Shown here piece after piece: positions 16,800 to 26,112 of a stretch of 64,000 nt of DNA. The notes below the pieces were generated by a model. It made no database searches, was not told the origin of the DNA, and saw only the letters and a program-made list of their open reading frames with translations. Every line of letters begins with the position of its first letter. The stretch's first letter is position 1. Source of the stretch: Actinomyces naeslundii (GTDB lineage: Bacteria > Actinomycetota > Actinomycetes > Actinomycetales > Actinomycetaceae); NCBI RefSeq assembly GCF_001956585.1, contig NZ_MSRR01000004.1, forward strand, positions 90,737-154,736, in the 5' to 3' direction. A program made the position numbers and the translations under genes.

Positions 16800-19385
16800 C
16801 TACAGCGATTCGTACCGGCCGTCTTCCGTCTCAGCCGCGGGAGGCGGCCGGTCACGTTGAACGGTCCGCGCGCTCATGAGGAGCCGGGTGCAGGGGTGGG
16901 CGGGGTGCTTCATGAGCTCGGCCGTGGGGCCGGTCTCCACGAGGCGGCCAGCCTGGAGCACCGCCGTCGTGTCGGCGAGGTAGCGGGCCGAGGCCAGGTC
17001 GTGGGTGATGCAGAGGATGGACAGGCCGCATTCTTCGCGCAGCCCCAGCAGCAGGTCGAGGATGCCGGCGCGCAGCGGGGCGTCCAGCATCGAGGTGGGT
17101 TCATCGGCGACCAGCACCTCGGGCTCGCAGGCCAGGGCCCGGGCGATGGCCACGCGCTGGCGCTGCCCGCCGGAGAGCTCGTGGGGACGCACCCCCAGGA
17201 GCTCGGGCTCCAGGCCGACGGCGTCGAGCAGCTCGGCGGGGCCTCGGCCGGGTTCCGCGGTGCTCCGGTGCAGGGCGAGGGCGCGCCCCAGCGTGTGCCC
17301 GACGCTGTGGGCGGGGTTGAGGGGGGCGAAGGGGTCCTGGAAGACCATCTGCACCCGGCTGCGGTAGCCGCGGGAGGCGCGACGCGGCTCGCGGGTCAGA
17401 ACGTCACGCCCGTCCAGGAGGAGGCGCCCGGCGGTGGGGGTCTCCAGGCGCGCGATGATGCGGGCGAGCGTCGACTTGCCCGATCCGGTCCGCCCCACCA
17501 GGGCGAGGATCTCACCGCGGTGCAGAGTCAGGTCGACGCCGTCCAGCGCACGAACAGTGCGCCGCGAGAGCAGCCCTCCGGCGGGGAAGTCCTTGCGCAG
17601 GCCTCGTACCTCCAGGACCGGTTCCGTAAAAGTCGGATGCGGGGACTCGGCACTCGGACGGTCCGGCAGCCCCGCGACAAGGGCCCGCGTCGCGGCGTGG
17701 GCGGGTGAGGTGAGGATGCCGCCGGCCGGCCCCTCCTCCACGAGGCGGCCCGCCTCCATGACGCCGATACGGTCGCACCTGCCCAACATGAGGGACAGGT
17801 CGTGGGTGATGAGCAGGACGGAGAAGCCAAACCGCGCCTTGAGGTCAAGGACCAGCTCCATGATCTCGCGCTGGACGACGACGTCGAGGGCCGTGGTCGG
17901 CTCATCCAGGACGAGCAGGCGGGGTCTGAGGGCCAGGGCCATGGCGATGATGACTCGCTGGCGCTGTCCTCCGGAGAGCTGGTGGGGGTAGGCGCGCAGG
18001 CGGCCGGCCGGGATGTCGACGGCGTCGAGCAACTCGGCGGCGCGCTCCAGAGCCGGGCGGTGTCGCAGGCCCTCGTGACTGGTGAGGACATCGGCGATCT
18101 GCTCGCCGATCGTCATGACGGGGTTGAGGGCGTTCATGGCGGCTTGGGGGACAACGGCGACCTCCCGCCAGCGCAGGCGACGCAGCTCGTCCCTATCCAG
18201 GGCCAGGACGTCGCGCCCGCCCACCATGATGCGGCCGCCGGTGACGCGCGCCGTAGGAACCAGCAGCCGCATGATGGCGGCTGCGACCGTCGTCTTGCCG
18301 CAGCCGGAGGGGCCGGCCAGCCCCACCACCTCGCCGCGGCCGACGCTGAGGCTGAACCGATCGGTGCCGACGACGCGGCGACTTCCACCGGAGTGCTCAC
18401 CGGCGTCGTACTCCACGCTCAGGTCCTCGATACGTAGGACAGGCTCAGGGACGGTCCGCACACCGCTGTCCGGCTCGACCGATGGAGCCTGGGGCCGGCG
18501 CGTGCCAGGCGCCCCTGAGGCCGCGCGGCGCAGGCGGGGGTTGGTGGCCTCGTCGACGCCGGCGTTGATGAGGGCCAGGGCGTAGGCGACCAGCGCAATG
18601 GCGAGGCCCGAGGGCACGAAGGTCCACCAGCGGCCGGTCATGAGCGCGCCGTCGGTGGCGGCCCAGTAGAGGTTGGTGCCCCAGGACACGGAGCCGGAGC
18701 GGCCCAGCCCCAGGAACTCGAGCCCGGCCTGGGCACCGATGGCGGCGTTGACGCAGCCCAGCAGCGTGGACATGACGACCGAGGCCATGTTGGGCAGCAT
18801 CTCCCCCACCATGATCCGCACCGGCCGTTCCCCGCTGACGACGGCGGCCTCCACGAAGTCCGTGCCGCACAGGCTCATGGCCTGGGCACGCAGGACGCGG
18901 GCGGCCCCGGCCCAGCCGGTGACGACGAGGACGATGAGGGTGCTGCCCCACCCCGGCGGCATGTAGGCGGCCAGGACGACGAGCAGTGGTAGGCCCGGTA
19001 GCAGGAGGAAGACGTTGGTGACCACGGACAGGGCACCGTCGACCGCTCGCCCCAGGTAGGCCGAGGCCAGGCCGACGACGAGGGCCACGAGCGTCGCCAG
19101 GAGTCCGGCACCCAGGCCCACGGCCAGGGAGGAGCGGGCACCCCACAGGGTCATGGCGAGCACGTCCTGCCCCTTGGGAGTCACGCCGAGCCAGTGGGCG
19201 GGGGCGGGGGCGGCGGCCGGTGCGCCCGTGATGCGGGCGGGGTCGCCGGGGCTGATGACGGGGGCCAGGAGCGCGGCGATGATGAGCAGGGCGAGGACCG
19301 CCGCCCCGGCCCCGGCTCGGCGGGAGCGGATCAGGGAGGCGAGCAGGCCGGTCAGGGGGCCACTGCGCCGTCGGGCCGGGCTCAT
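16800..19385 (-). CDS. Fused peptide ABC transporter: permease + two ATPase domains
   Basis: 861-residue three-part fusion. Residues ~20-285 are a DppC/OppC-type permease with the EAA-like loop around 180-195. A Pro-rich linker follows, then ATPase 1 (~315-570; Walker A GPSGCGKTT at 358-366, LSGGQ at 470, Walker B LLVLDEPTT) and ATPase 2 (~588-835; Walker A GRTGSGKST at 631-639, LSGGQ, VLVADEPTSMLD). In most systems these are three proteins (DppC, D, F). It overlaps the DppB-type permease gene by four bases and follows its binding protein, so it is a full import operon for peptides or a related ligand such as nickel chelates. Confidence 0.9.
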   Translation of the reverse strand: MSPARRRSGPLTGLLASLIRSRRAGAGAAVLALLIIAALLAPVISPGDPARITGAPAAAPAPAHWLGVTPKGQDVLAMTLWGARSSLAVGLGAGLLATLVALVVGLASAYLGRAVDGALSVVTNVFLLLPGLPLLVVLAAYMPPGWGSTLIVLVVTGWAGAARVLRAQAMSLCGTDFVEAAVVSGERPVRIMVGEMLPNMASVVMSTLLGCVNAAIGAQAGLEFLGLGRSGSVSWGTNLYWAATDGALMTGRWWTFVPSGLAIALVAYALALINAGVDEATNPRLRRAASGAPGTRRPQAPSVEPDSGVRTVPEPVLRIEDLSVEYDAGEHSGGSRRVVGTDRFSLSVGRGEVVGLAGPSGCGKTTVAAAIMRLLVPTARVTGGRIMVGGRDVLALDRDELRRLRWREVAVVPQAAMNALNPVMTIGEQIADVLTSHEGLRHRPALERAAELLDAVDIPAGRLRAYPHQLSGGQRQRVIIAMALALRPRLLVLDEPTTALDVVVQREIMELVLDLKARFGFSVLLITHDLSLMLGRCDRIGVMEAGRLVEEGPAGGILTSPAHAATRALVAGLPDRPSAESPHPTFTEPVLEVRGLRKDFPAGGLLSRRTVRALDGVDLTLHRGEILALVGRTGSGKSTLARIIARLETPTAGRLLLDGRDVLTREPRRASRGYRSRVQMVFQDPFAPLNPAHSVGHTLGRALALHRSTAEPGRGPAELLDAVGLEPELLGVRPHELSGGQRQRVAIARALACEPEVLVADEPTSMLDAPLRAGILDLLLGLREECGLSILCITHDLASARYLADTTAVLQAGRLVETGPTAELMKHPAHPCTRLLMSARTVQRDRPPPAAETEDGRYESL

Positions 19386-20377
19386 GACTCCCCCTGTCCG
19401 CCGGCGCGCACGCGGGGATCGAGGCGGACGTAGACGAGGTCCACCAGGAGGTTCGCGGCCAGGACGGCGGCGGTGATGGTCAGGAAGATGCCCTGCATGA
19501 GCGGGTAGTCCAGGGCCCCCACGGCGCTGAAGAGCTGGTAACCGATGCCGGGGTAGGCGAAGACGACCTCGGTGAGCATCGAGCCGCCGACGATGAAGCC
19601 CAGCGACATGCCGATGCTGGTCACCGTGGGCAGAATGGCGTTGCGGGCGGCGTAGCGCAGCATGATCCGCGAGCGCGTGAGTCCCTTGGCCTCGGCCAGG
19701 AGGATGTAGTCCTGGGAGGCGGTGGCGATCATCGTGTTACGCATCCCCAGGGCCCAGCCGCCCAGGGAGACCGCCACGATGGTGAGGGCCGGAAGCGCGA
19801 GGTGCTGGGCGACGTCGGCCAGGAAGACGGGGCTAGACCAGTCCACGATGCTCCCGGCGGTGTAGGCGTGGCGCAGCGGGAACCAGCCCAGGCCCATCCC
19901 CAGAAGGTAGAGGGCGCCCATGGCCAGCCAGAAGTAGGGGAAGGAGCCGAGGAAGACCAGGAGGGGCACGAGGATCGAGTCGGCCACTCCCCCGCGCCGC
20001 CATGCCGCCAGGATCCCCAGCAGGCTGCCGGCCAACGCAGCGATGACCAGGGCGAAGCCGCCCAGCAGGACGGTCCAGCCGATCTGGCTGCCGATGACCT
20101 CGCTGACCGGCGCCGGGAAGCGGGAGATGGATACGCCCAGGTCCCCGGTGAGGATGGACTTGAGGTAGCGGAGGTACTGCTGCCACAGGGGTGCGTCGTC
20201 GATCCCGAACAGCCGGCGCAGCTGGAGGGCCTGCGTCTGGGTGAGGCGGGCGCCGGAGCGGGCGAACATGCGTGAGACGGGGTCGCCGGGCATGAGCCGC
20301 GGCAGGAGGAAGTTGAGGGTGACCGAGGCCCAGAAGGCCAGGAGGTAGTAGCCCAGGCGCTTGAGGATGTAGGCCAC
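19382..20377 (-). CDS. Peptide ABC transporter permease, DppB/OppB type
   Basis: 331-residue inner-membrane permease with the N-terminal helix (ILKRLGYYLLAFWASVTLN), LPGDP-like LMPGDPVSR and a binding-protein-dependent transport signature (EAKGLTRSRIMLRYAARNAI). It pairs with the permease part of the downstream fusion, with which it overlaps by four bases. The binding-protein gene lies 147 bases upstream on the same strand. Confidence 0.92.
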   Translation of the reverse strand: MAYILKRLGYYLLAFWASVTLNFLLPRLMPGDPVSRMFARSGARLTQTQALQLRRLFGIDDAPLWQQYLRYLKSILTGDLGVSISRFPAPVSEVIGSQIGWTVLLGGFALVIAALAGSLLGILAAWRRGGVADSILVPLLVFLGSFPYFWLAMGALYLLGMGLGWFPLRHAYTAGSIVDWSSPVFLADVAQHLALPALTIVAVSLGGWALGMRNTMIATASQDYILLAEAKGLTRSRIMLRYAARNAILPTVTSIGMSLGFIVGGSMLTEVVFAYPGIGYQLFSAVGALDYPLMQGIFLTITAAVLAANLLVDLVYVRLDPRVRAGGQGES

Positions 20378-20524
20378 CGGCGCGCGCCTCCTTCCCGAGC
20401 ATCGAGCGGCAAGCTGCTGCGGGCGGCCCGCTGCGCCGCCCGGAACAGTGTCCCCGTTCCGGCCGGGTGGCCGGTAGTCTCGCGAGGCCCCATCGGTGTG
20501 GGGCGGTCGTCCTGAGGTGAGGGC

Positions 20525-22324
20525 TTAGGCGCGGGGCCTGAGGGAGTTGAGGACCAGGACGGTAGTGGCGGAGCGGGTGCTCAGTGAGGCGTAGGGGTGG
20601 TCCTGGCTGGGCCAGCCGGTGAAGTGCTCGTCGGTGTAGGCGCCCCAGACCGGCCCGGGGAACAGGGGGATGACGGGCAGCTGGTCGGCGTAGCGCTGCT
20701 GGATCTCATGGCAGATCTCGATCTGGCGGGCCCGGTCGGTGGTGGCGGCGAACTGGCCGAGCAGCTCGGTGGCCCGCTGGTCGCCGAAACGGTGGTAGTT
20801 CTCCAGGGCGTGGGTGCCGATCGGCTTGACCTTCTGGGTGCTCATGGTCGCCTCGTAGTAGGTGTACGGCGTGGCGCCCAGCGTGGACCAGCACACGGCG
20901 GTCTCGAAGGTTCCGGTCTCCAGGGCGGCGGTGACCTCGGTCCAGTCAGGTGAGTCGATGGTGGCGCTGATGCCGACGTCGGCGAGGTTCTGCACGATGA
21001 TCTGGGCCACGCTGAGCCAGTCCGACGACGTCGAGCCCACCTGGATCGTCAGGGCGAGCGGTTTGCCGTCCAGGCCGTGGCGCTTGGAGTCGGCCCCGAG
21101 CCTGTAGCCGGCGGCGTCGAGGGCGGCGGCCGCGGCGGCCTTGTCGAAGGTGCACAGGGGAAGGGCGGCCACGGCCGGGTCCTTCCAGGCCTGGAAGCCC
21201 TCCCCCAGGCCGGTGGGGTCGGCGGGCTGGGCGTAGCCGGACATGCCGGTGGCACAGATGGTCTTGCGGTCGATGGCCCGGCTGAGAGCCTTGCGGAAGG
21301 CGACGTCGTTGTAGGGGGCCTTGGTGGTGTTGAGGGTCCACTGGATGGTGGAGTCGGCGCCGGGGAACCAGTAGTGGCGGTGGTCGGGGTCCTTGTCGAT
21401 GTAGGCGGTCTGGATGTCGGCCATGTACTGGGGAGCCCAGTCGACGTCGCCGTTGACGGCGGCCAGGTTGGCGCTGTCGTTGCCGGCGAAGGCCAGCATG
21501 CGGATGCCGGGAACCGACGTTCGACGAGCGGTGCGGCTCGCGGTCTCACCGGCGGAGGGACTCGCAGAGGTTCCTGCGGAGGCGCCCGTGCTGGGGGCAC
21601 CGGCGTCGTCGCTCTGGTGGTTGTTGCCCCAGTAGGTGGGGTTGGGCATGAGGTCGAAGGACTGGGTCTGGAAGCCTGCGACCCGGGTGAAGGGGCCGGT
21701 GGCCACGGGGTCGGGGTTGGGGAACTTGGCGGGCTCGGAGATGGCGGACCACACGTGGTCGGGGGCGATGAGCTGGCTGCCGAGCTCCTGCAGGGCGACG
21801 GAGTTGGGACGGGTGAAGATGAGGGTGACGGCGGTGGCGTTGTTGGCAGTGACGGAGTCGAGGTAGTCGTAGCCGCCGGCGACGGCGCGGTGGACCGCGA
21901 AGGTGGTGACGACGTCCTTGGCCACCAGCGGCCTGCCATCGGACCAGGTGACGCCGGGTCGCAGGTGGAAGGTGAGGGCGGTAGCGCCCTCGGACATCGC
22001 CCAGGACTCGGCGAGCCAAGGGGTGATCTCGCCATTGAGGGGGTTGACGATGAGGAGGGGCTCGTAGATGGCCTGCCCGGTCATGGGAGCGCTGTTGGTG
22101 GTGAAGGGGTTGAAGTTGCGGGTGAAGGTGCCCATGTCCTCGCGCGGGATCGTCAGCAGGCGCGGGCCGTCGGCCTTTCTGGAGCAGCCGGAGGCGGCTA
22201 GGAGGACGGCGAGGGCACCGGTGGCGCCTCCAGTCAGGACCTGACGGCGGGAGGGGCCGGGGCTGCGCAGCGACACCGGTGAGACCGGCGTGCCCGGTAA
22301 GACCGATGAGACCTCAACGGGCAC
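20525..22324 (-). CDS. Peptide ABC transporter substrate-binding lipoprotein (SBP_bac_5)
   Basis: 599-residue lipoprotein. The signal has a twin-arginine-like SRRQVLTGG and a lipobox LAASGC (Cys47). The family 5 body is in normal order: FTRNFNPFTTNSAPMTGQAI, ITPWLAESWAMSEGATALTF, WSDGRPLVAKDVVTTF, VATGPFT, then the C-terminal lobe ending in PGPVWGAY and the ARA-stop. An unusual Ser/Ala/Thr/Gly-rich insert of ~35 residues lies near 238-272. It delivers the ligand to the permease/ATPase fusion downstream. Contrast the permuted binding protein at 44.6-46.2 kb. Confidence 0.92.
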   Translation of the reverse strand: MPVEVSSVLPGTPVSPVSLRSPGPSRRQVLTGGATGALAVLLAASGCSRKADGPRLLTIPREDMGTFTRNFNPFTTNSAPMTGQAIYEPLLIVNPLNGEITPWLAESWAMSEGATALTFHLRPGVTWSDGRPLVAKDVVTTFAVHRAVAGGYDYLDSVTANNATAVTLIFTRPNSVALQELGSQLIAPDHVWSAISEPAKFPNPDPVATGPFTRVAGFQTQSFDLMPNPTYWGNNHQSDDAGAPSTGASAGTSASPSAGETASRTARRTSVPGIRMLAFAGNDSANLAAVNGDVDWAPQYMADIQTAYIDKDPDHRHYWFPGADSTIQWTLNTTKAPYNDVAFRKALSRAIDRKTICATGMSGYAQPADPTGLGEGFQAWKDPAVAALPLCTFDKAAAAAALDAAGYRLGADSKRHGLDGKPLALTIQVGSTSSDWLSVAQIIVQNLADVGISATIDSPDWTEVTAALETGTFETAVCWSTLGATPYTYYEATMSTQKVKPIGTHALENYHRFGDQRATELLGQFAATTDRARQIEICHEIQQRYADQLPVIPLFPGPVWGAYTDEHFTGWPSQDHPYASLSTRSATTVLVLNSLRPRA

Positions 22325-22562
22325 GGCTGGTCCTTTCGTCGATGGAGCTCCTACTTCCTGGGCGAGGTTATCGCGTGGCAGGTTCGTTCATCCCGGTACC
22401 GGTAACGGAGGCGATGACCGCCACGCCCCACGGGAGCTCCGCGAGCACGAGAGGCCCACCTTCGGGCCGGCCCGACGAAACACAGGGTTCACACTCTATG
22501 CCAGTATCACAGTTTTCGTTATCATAATTATGGGTTGTTCTACGCAAAGGAGGGGAGACCAG
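22325..22562. promoter_or_regulatory. Divergent promoter region between binding protein and frd operon
   Basis: 238 bases with an AT-rich island at ~22506-22545, striking in this GC-rich context, holding the perfect palindrome CATAATTATG at 22523-22532. It sits ~30 bases before the frd/sdh start and could be a -10 region plus operator for either direction. AAAGGAGG before ATG 22563 is a strong Shine-Dalgarno. No known regulator box could be matched with confidence. Confidence 0.45.
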
Positions 22563-23342
22563 ATGGCTGCGACGTCCACGGTCGTCCGCACTCCTGAGGC
22601 TGCTCAGCCCGCTGGTGACGCGCTTCCTCCCCGGCGCAGGCGCCGCACCCCCGTGTGGGCATCGCAGCGCGTCCTCAAGGCGACGATGGCGATCACCGGC
22701 ACGGTCATGGCCCTGTTCGTCGTGGTCCATATGGTCGGCAACCTCAAGGTTCTCGCGGGCCCGGAGGCGTTCAACGGCTACGCCGCCTGGCTGCGGCAGG
22801 TCGCCTACCCGCTCCTGCCGCACGAGGGGCTCCTGTGGGTGATGCGCCTGGCCCTGGGAGTCTGCATCGCGGCGCACGTCGCTGCGGGGATCACGCTGTG
22901 GCGACGTGCCAGGAGCGCTCGCGGGGCCTTCCGGCGCCGGGCCCTGCCCGCCCGCACCATCGGCGCCCGCTCCATGCTGGTGACCGGCGTCCTCATCGGG
23001 GTCTTCGTCCTCATCCACATTCTCGACCTGACCATCGGCCGTCTCATCGCCCCTGAGGGCTTCCAGGCGCCGACGACGTCGAACGGTGAGCTGCAGGTCA
23101 GCGCCTACCACAACCTCGTGGCGAGCCTGTCGCGCCCCGGTATGGCGGTCTTCTACAGCCTGGTCATGCTGGCGCTCTCCCTCCACCTGGCCCAAGGCCT
23201 GTGGAACGTGGTCATCGACCTGGGCGGCACCGGCCCCAGGCTGCGAAGGGTGTGCCGCGCCGTCGCCCTGGCCGTGGCCCTGGCCATCGCGGTCGTCAAC
23301 GGCCTGCTGCCGGTGCTGATCTGCACGGGGGTGATCGGATGA
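22563..23342 (+). CDS. sdhC: Succinate dehydrogenase/fumarate reductase cytochrome b subunit
   Basis: 259-residue b558-type membrane anchor with five helices. Candidate haem ligands are in VVVHMVGNLKVLAG, CIAAHVAAGITLW, LIHILDLTIG and ALSLHLAQG. It anchors the flavoprotein and iron-sulfur subunits and exchanges electrons with menaquinone. First gene of a three-gene operon; its stop overlaps the next ATG. As a single-polypeptide diheme-type anchor it belongs with the succinate:menaquinone oxidoreductases of Gram-positive bacteria. Whether it runs mainly as fumarate reductase is inferred from the anaerobic context. Confidence 0.92.
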   Translation: MAATSTVVRTPEAAQPAGDALPPRRRRRTPVWASQRVLKATMAITGTVMALFVVVHMVGNLKVLAGPEAFNGYAAWLRQVAYPLLPHEGLLWVMRLALGVCIAAHVAAGITLWRRARSARGAFRRRALPARTIGARSMLVTGVLIGVFVLIHILDLTIGRLIAPEGFQAPTTSNGELQVSAYHNLVASLSRPGMAVFYSLVMLALSLHLAQGLWNVVIDLGGTGPRLRRVCRAVALAVALAIAVVNGLLPVLICTGVIG

Positions 23343-25300
23343 GCGCGAGCGCGCCGCGGGCCGTCGGTGGCCTGTACGACGTCGGCGAGGACCTTGATGC
23401 GCACCTTCCGGACTGTCCGCCCGAGCAGGCCTGGGAGCGCCGGCGCGACGAGTACCGCCTGGTCAATCCCGCAAACCGCCGCAAGCTGACCGTCATCGTC
23501 GTGGGCGCCGGACTGGCCGGTGCCGGCGCGGCCGCGACCCTGGGGCGCCTGGGCTACCGGGTGGAGTGCTTCAGCCTGCACGACGCCCCGCGTCGCGCCC
23601 ACTCGGTGGCCGCGCAGGGAGGGATCAACGCTGCCCGGGCCCGCAAGGTCGACGGCGACTCCCTGGCGCGCTTCGTCAAGGACACCGTCAAGGGCGGGGA
23701 CTACCGGGGGCGGGAGGCCGACGTCGTGCGCCTGGGAATGGAGTCCGGCCGGGTCATCGACCACATGGAGGCGATCGGGGCGCCCTTCGCCCGTGAGTAC
23801 GGCGGTCAGCTCGCCACCCGCTCCTTCGGCGGGGTGCAGGTCTCGCGCACCTACTACACGCGCGGGCAGACCGGGCAGCAGCTGGAGATCGCATGTGCCC
23901 AGGCGCTCCAGGAGCAGGTCGCCGCCGGGAGCGTCCACATGCACTCCCGCACCGAGATGCTCGACCTCATCGTGGCCGACTCCCGTGCTCAGGGCATCGT
24001 CACCCGGGACCTGCTCTCCGGTGAGGTACGCGCCCACACCGCTCACGCCGTCGTGCTGGCCACCGGCGGCTACGGCAGCGTCTACCACTACTCGACCCTG
24101 GCCATGGCCTCCAACGCCACCGCCACCTGGCGCGCCCACCGACGCGGGGCTGCCTTCGCCTCCGCCTGCATGGTGCAGTTCCACCCCACGGCCCTGCCGG
24201 TGAGCTCCCGATGGCAGTCCAAGACGACGCTCATGAGCGAGTCCCTGCGCAACGACGGGCGCATCTGGGTGCCCGTGACCCCCGGGGACGAGCGGCCCCC
24301 GAACGAGATCCCCGAGGACGAGCGCGACTACTACCTGGAGCGCAAGTACCCGGCCTTCGGCAACCTCACCCCGCGCGACGTCGCCTCGCGCAACGCCCGC
24401 GAGCAGATCGAGTCCGGCCGCGGCGTCGGGCCGCTGCGCAACTCGGTCTACCTCGACTTCCGCGACGCGCTGGAGCGGCTGGGCAAGGAGACCATCGCCT
24501 CGCGCTACGGCAACCTGTTCGAGATGTACCTCGACGCCACTGGCGAGGACCCCTACGAGGTGCCCATGCGCATCGCCCCGGGCGCCCACTTCACGATGGG
24601 CGGACTGTGGGTGGACTTCGACCAGATGTCCACCATCCCGGGGCTGTTCGTGGGCGGGGAGGCCTCGAACAACTACCACGGCGCCAACCGCCTGGGGGCG
24701 AACTCGCTGCTGAGCGCCAGCGTGGACGGCTGGTTCGTGCTGCCGCTGGCCGTGCCGAGCTACCTGGCCGGGCTGGTGGGCAGTAGGCCGCTGAGCCCCG
24801 ACGCGCCGGAGGCGCTTCAGGCCGTGGCCGACACCCGCGAGCGCATTGAGGCGCTCATGGCGGTGGACGGGACCCACCGTCCGGTGTGGTTCCACCGCCG
24901 TCTGGGCGAGGTCCTCTACGCCGGCTGCGGGGTCAGCCGCTCCGAGGCGGGGCTGCTGCGCGCCCTGGAGGAGGTGCGCGCCCTGCGCGAGGAGTTCTGG
25001 GCCGACGTCACCGTGGTCGGTGGCCGGGCGCGGCTCAACCAGGAGCTGGAGAAGGCGCTGCGGGTCGCCGACTTCCTGGAGCTGGCGGAGGTCATGATCC
25101 TCGACGCCCTGGACCGGCGCGAGTCCGCCGGCGCCCACTTCCGCGAGGAGTACGCGACGCAGGGCGGCGAGGCCCAGCGCAATGACGAGACCTGGTGCTC
25201 CGTCTCGGCCTGGCAGACGGGACCCGACGGCGGGCACACGCGCCGCACGGAGCCACTGAGCTTCTCGCTGGTGCCCATGCAGGTGAGGGACTACCGATGA
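23339..25300 (+). CDS. sdhA: Succinate dehydrogenase/fumarate reductase flavoprotein subunit
   Basis: 653-residue catalytic subunit. The dinucleotide motif is VVGAGLAGAG (~54-63); FAD is expected to attach covalently at His88 in RRAHSVAAQGG; substrate-site residues include FHPTALP, the TLMSESLRNDGR loop, and GAHFTMGGLW. It interconverts fumarate and succinate on the cytoplasmic face. ATG overlaps the preceding stop and its own stop overlaps the next ATG, so sdhCAB are translationally coupled. Could equally be named frdA. Confidence 0.95.
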   Translation: MSASAPRAVGGLYDVGEDLDAHLPDCPPEQAWERRRDEYRLVNPANRRKLTVIVVGAGLAGAGAAATLGRLGYRVECFSLHDAPRRAHSVAAQGGINAARARKVDGDSLARFVKDTVKGGDYRGREADVVRLGMESGRVIDHMEAIGAPFAREYGGQLATRSFGGVQVSRTYYTRGQTGQQLEIACAQALQEQVAAGSVHMHSRTEMLDLIVADSRAQGIVTRDLLSGEVRAHTAHAVVLATGGYGSVYHYSTLAMASNATATWRAHRRGAAFASACMVQFHPTALPVSSRWQSKTTLMSESLRNDGRIWVPVTPGDERPPNEIPEDERDYYLERKYPAFGNLTPRDVASRNAREQIESGRGVGPLRNSVYLDFRDALERLGKETIASRYGNLFEMYLDATGEDPYEVPMRIAPGAHFTMGGLWVDFDQMSTIPGLFVGGEASNNYHGANRLGANSLLSASVDGWFVLPLAVPSYLAGLVGSRPLSPDAPEALQAVADTRERIEALMAVDGTHRPVWFHRRLGEVLYAGCGVSRSEAGLLRALEEVRALREEFWADVTVVGGRARLNQELEKALRVADFLELAEVMILDALDRRESAGAHFREEYATQGGEAQRNDETWCSVSAWQTGPDGGHTRRTEPLSFSLVPMQVRDYR

Positions 25301-26052
25301 GGATCGAGCTGGAGATCTGGCGGCAGGACGGGCCGCGGGCACGAGGCTTCTTCGAGAGCCACGTGGTGGAGGACGCCGAGCCGCAGATGAGTCTGCTCGA
25401 GCTGCTCGACCGCCTCAACGACCAGATCATCGAGGCCGGTGGTGAGCCGGTGGTCTTCGAGTCGGACTGCCGGGAGGGGGTGTGCGGGGCCTGCGGCTTC
25501 CTCGTCAACGGGGTGCCGCACGGGCCGATGGACACGACCCCGGCCTGCCGTCAGCACCTGCGGGCCTTCCCCGGAGTGAGGCGCTTCCGGCTGGAGCCGT
25601 GGAGGTCTGCGGCCTTCCCGGTCATCCGGGACCTGGTGGTGGATCGCACGGCGCTCGACGAGCTCATCCGGGCGGGCGGGACCGTGGACGTGGCCGCGGG
25701 GACCGCCCCGGACGCCGACGACGTCGCCCAGGGGCACCTGCAGGCAGAGCGGGCACTGGACTTCGCCGCCTGCATCGGCTGCGGGGCCTGTGTGGCGGCA
25801 TGCCCGAACGGGGCGGCGGCGCTCTTCGCGGGGGCGAAGCTGGCGCACCTGTCGCTCATGCCGGCCGGGCGCATCGAGCGGGGACGCCGGGCCCGGGCGA
25901 TGACCCGGGAGCTCGATGAGCTCTTCGGGCCGTGCTCGGAGTACGGCGAGTGCCTGCCGGCGTGCCCGGCGGGGATCCCGATCGAGGCGATCGCGCTGCT
26001 CAACCGGGAGGTTCTGCGCGCAGGTCTGCGCGGGGCGACCCACGACGACTGA
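25297..26052 (+). CDS. sdhB: Succinate dehydrogenase/fumarate reductase iron-sulfur subunit
   Basis: 251-residue electron-transfer subunit. The N-terminal [2Fe-2S] site uses Cys58, 63, 66 and 84; the C-terminal domain has Cys159, 162, 165, 169 (CIGCGACVAACP) and Cys213, 219, 223 (CSEYGECLPAC) for the [4Fe-4S] and [3Fe-4S] clusters. It links the flavoprotein to the cytochrome b anchor. Last gene of the operon; no clear terminator is visible in the 60 bases before the convergent methyltransferase. Confidence 0.95.
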   Translation: MRIELEIWRQDGPRARGFFESHVVEDAEPQMSLLELLDRLNDQIIEAGGEPVVFESDCREGVCGACGFLVNGVPHGPMDTTPACRQHLRAFPGVRRFRLEPWRSAAFPVIRDLVVDRTALDELIRAGGTVDVAAGTAPDADDVAQGHLQAERALDFAACIGCGACVAACPNGAAALFAGAKLAHLSLMPAGRIERGRRARAMTRELDELFGPCSEYGECLPACPAGIPIEAIALLNREVLRAGLRGATHDD

Positions 26053-26112
26053 CGCCGCCCTCGCCATCAGGGCCGACGACCGGCCCCCAGACCTCGCAGG
26101 AGGGGACGGGGC

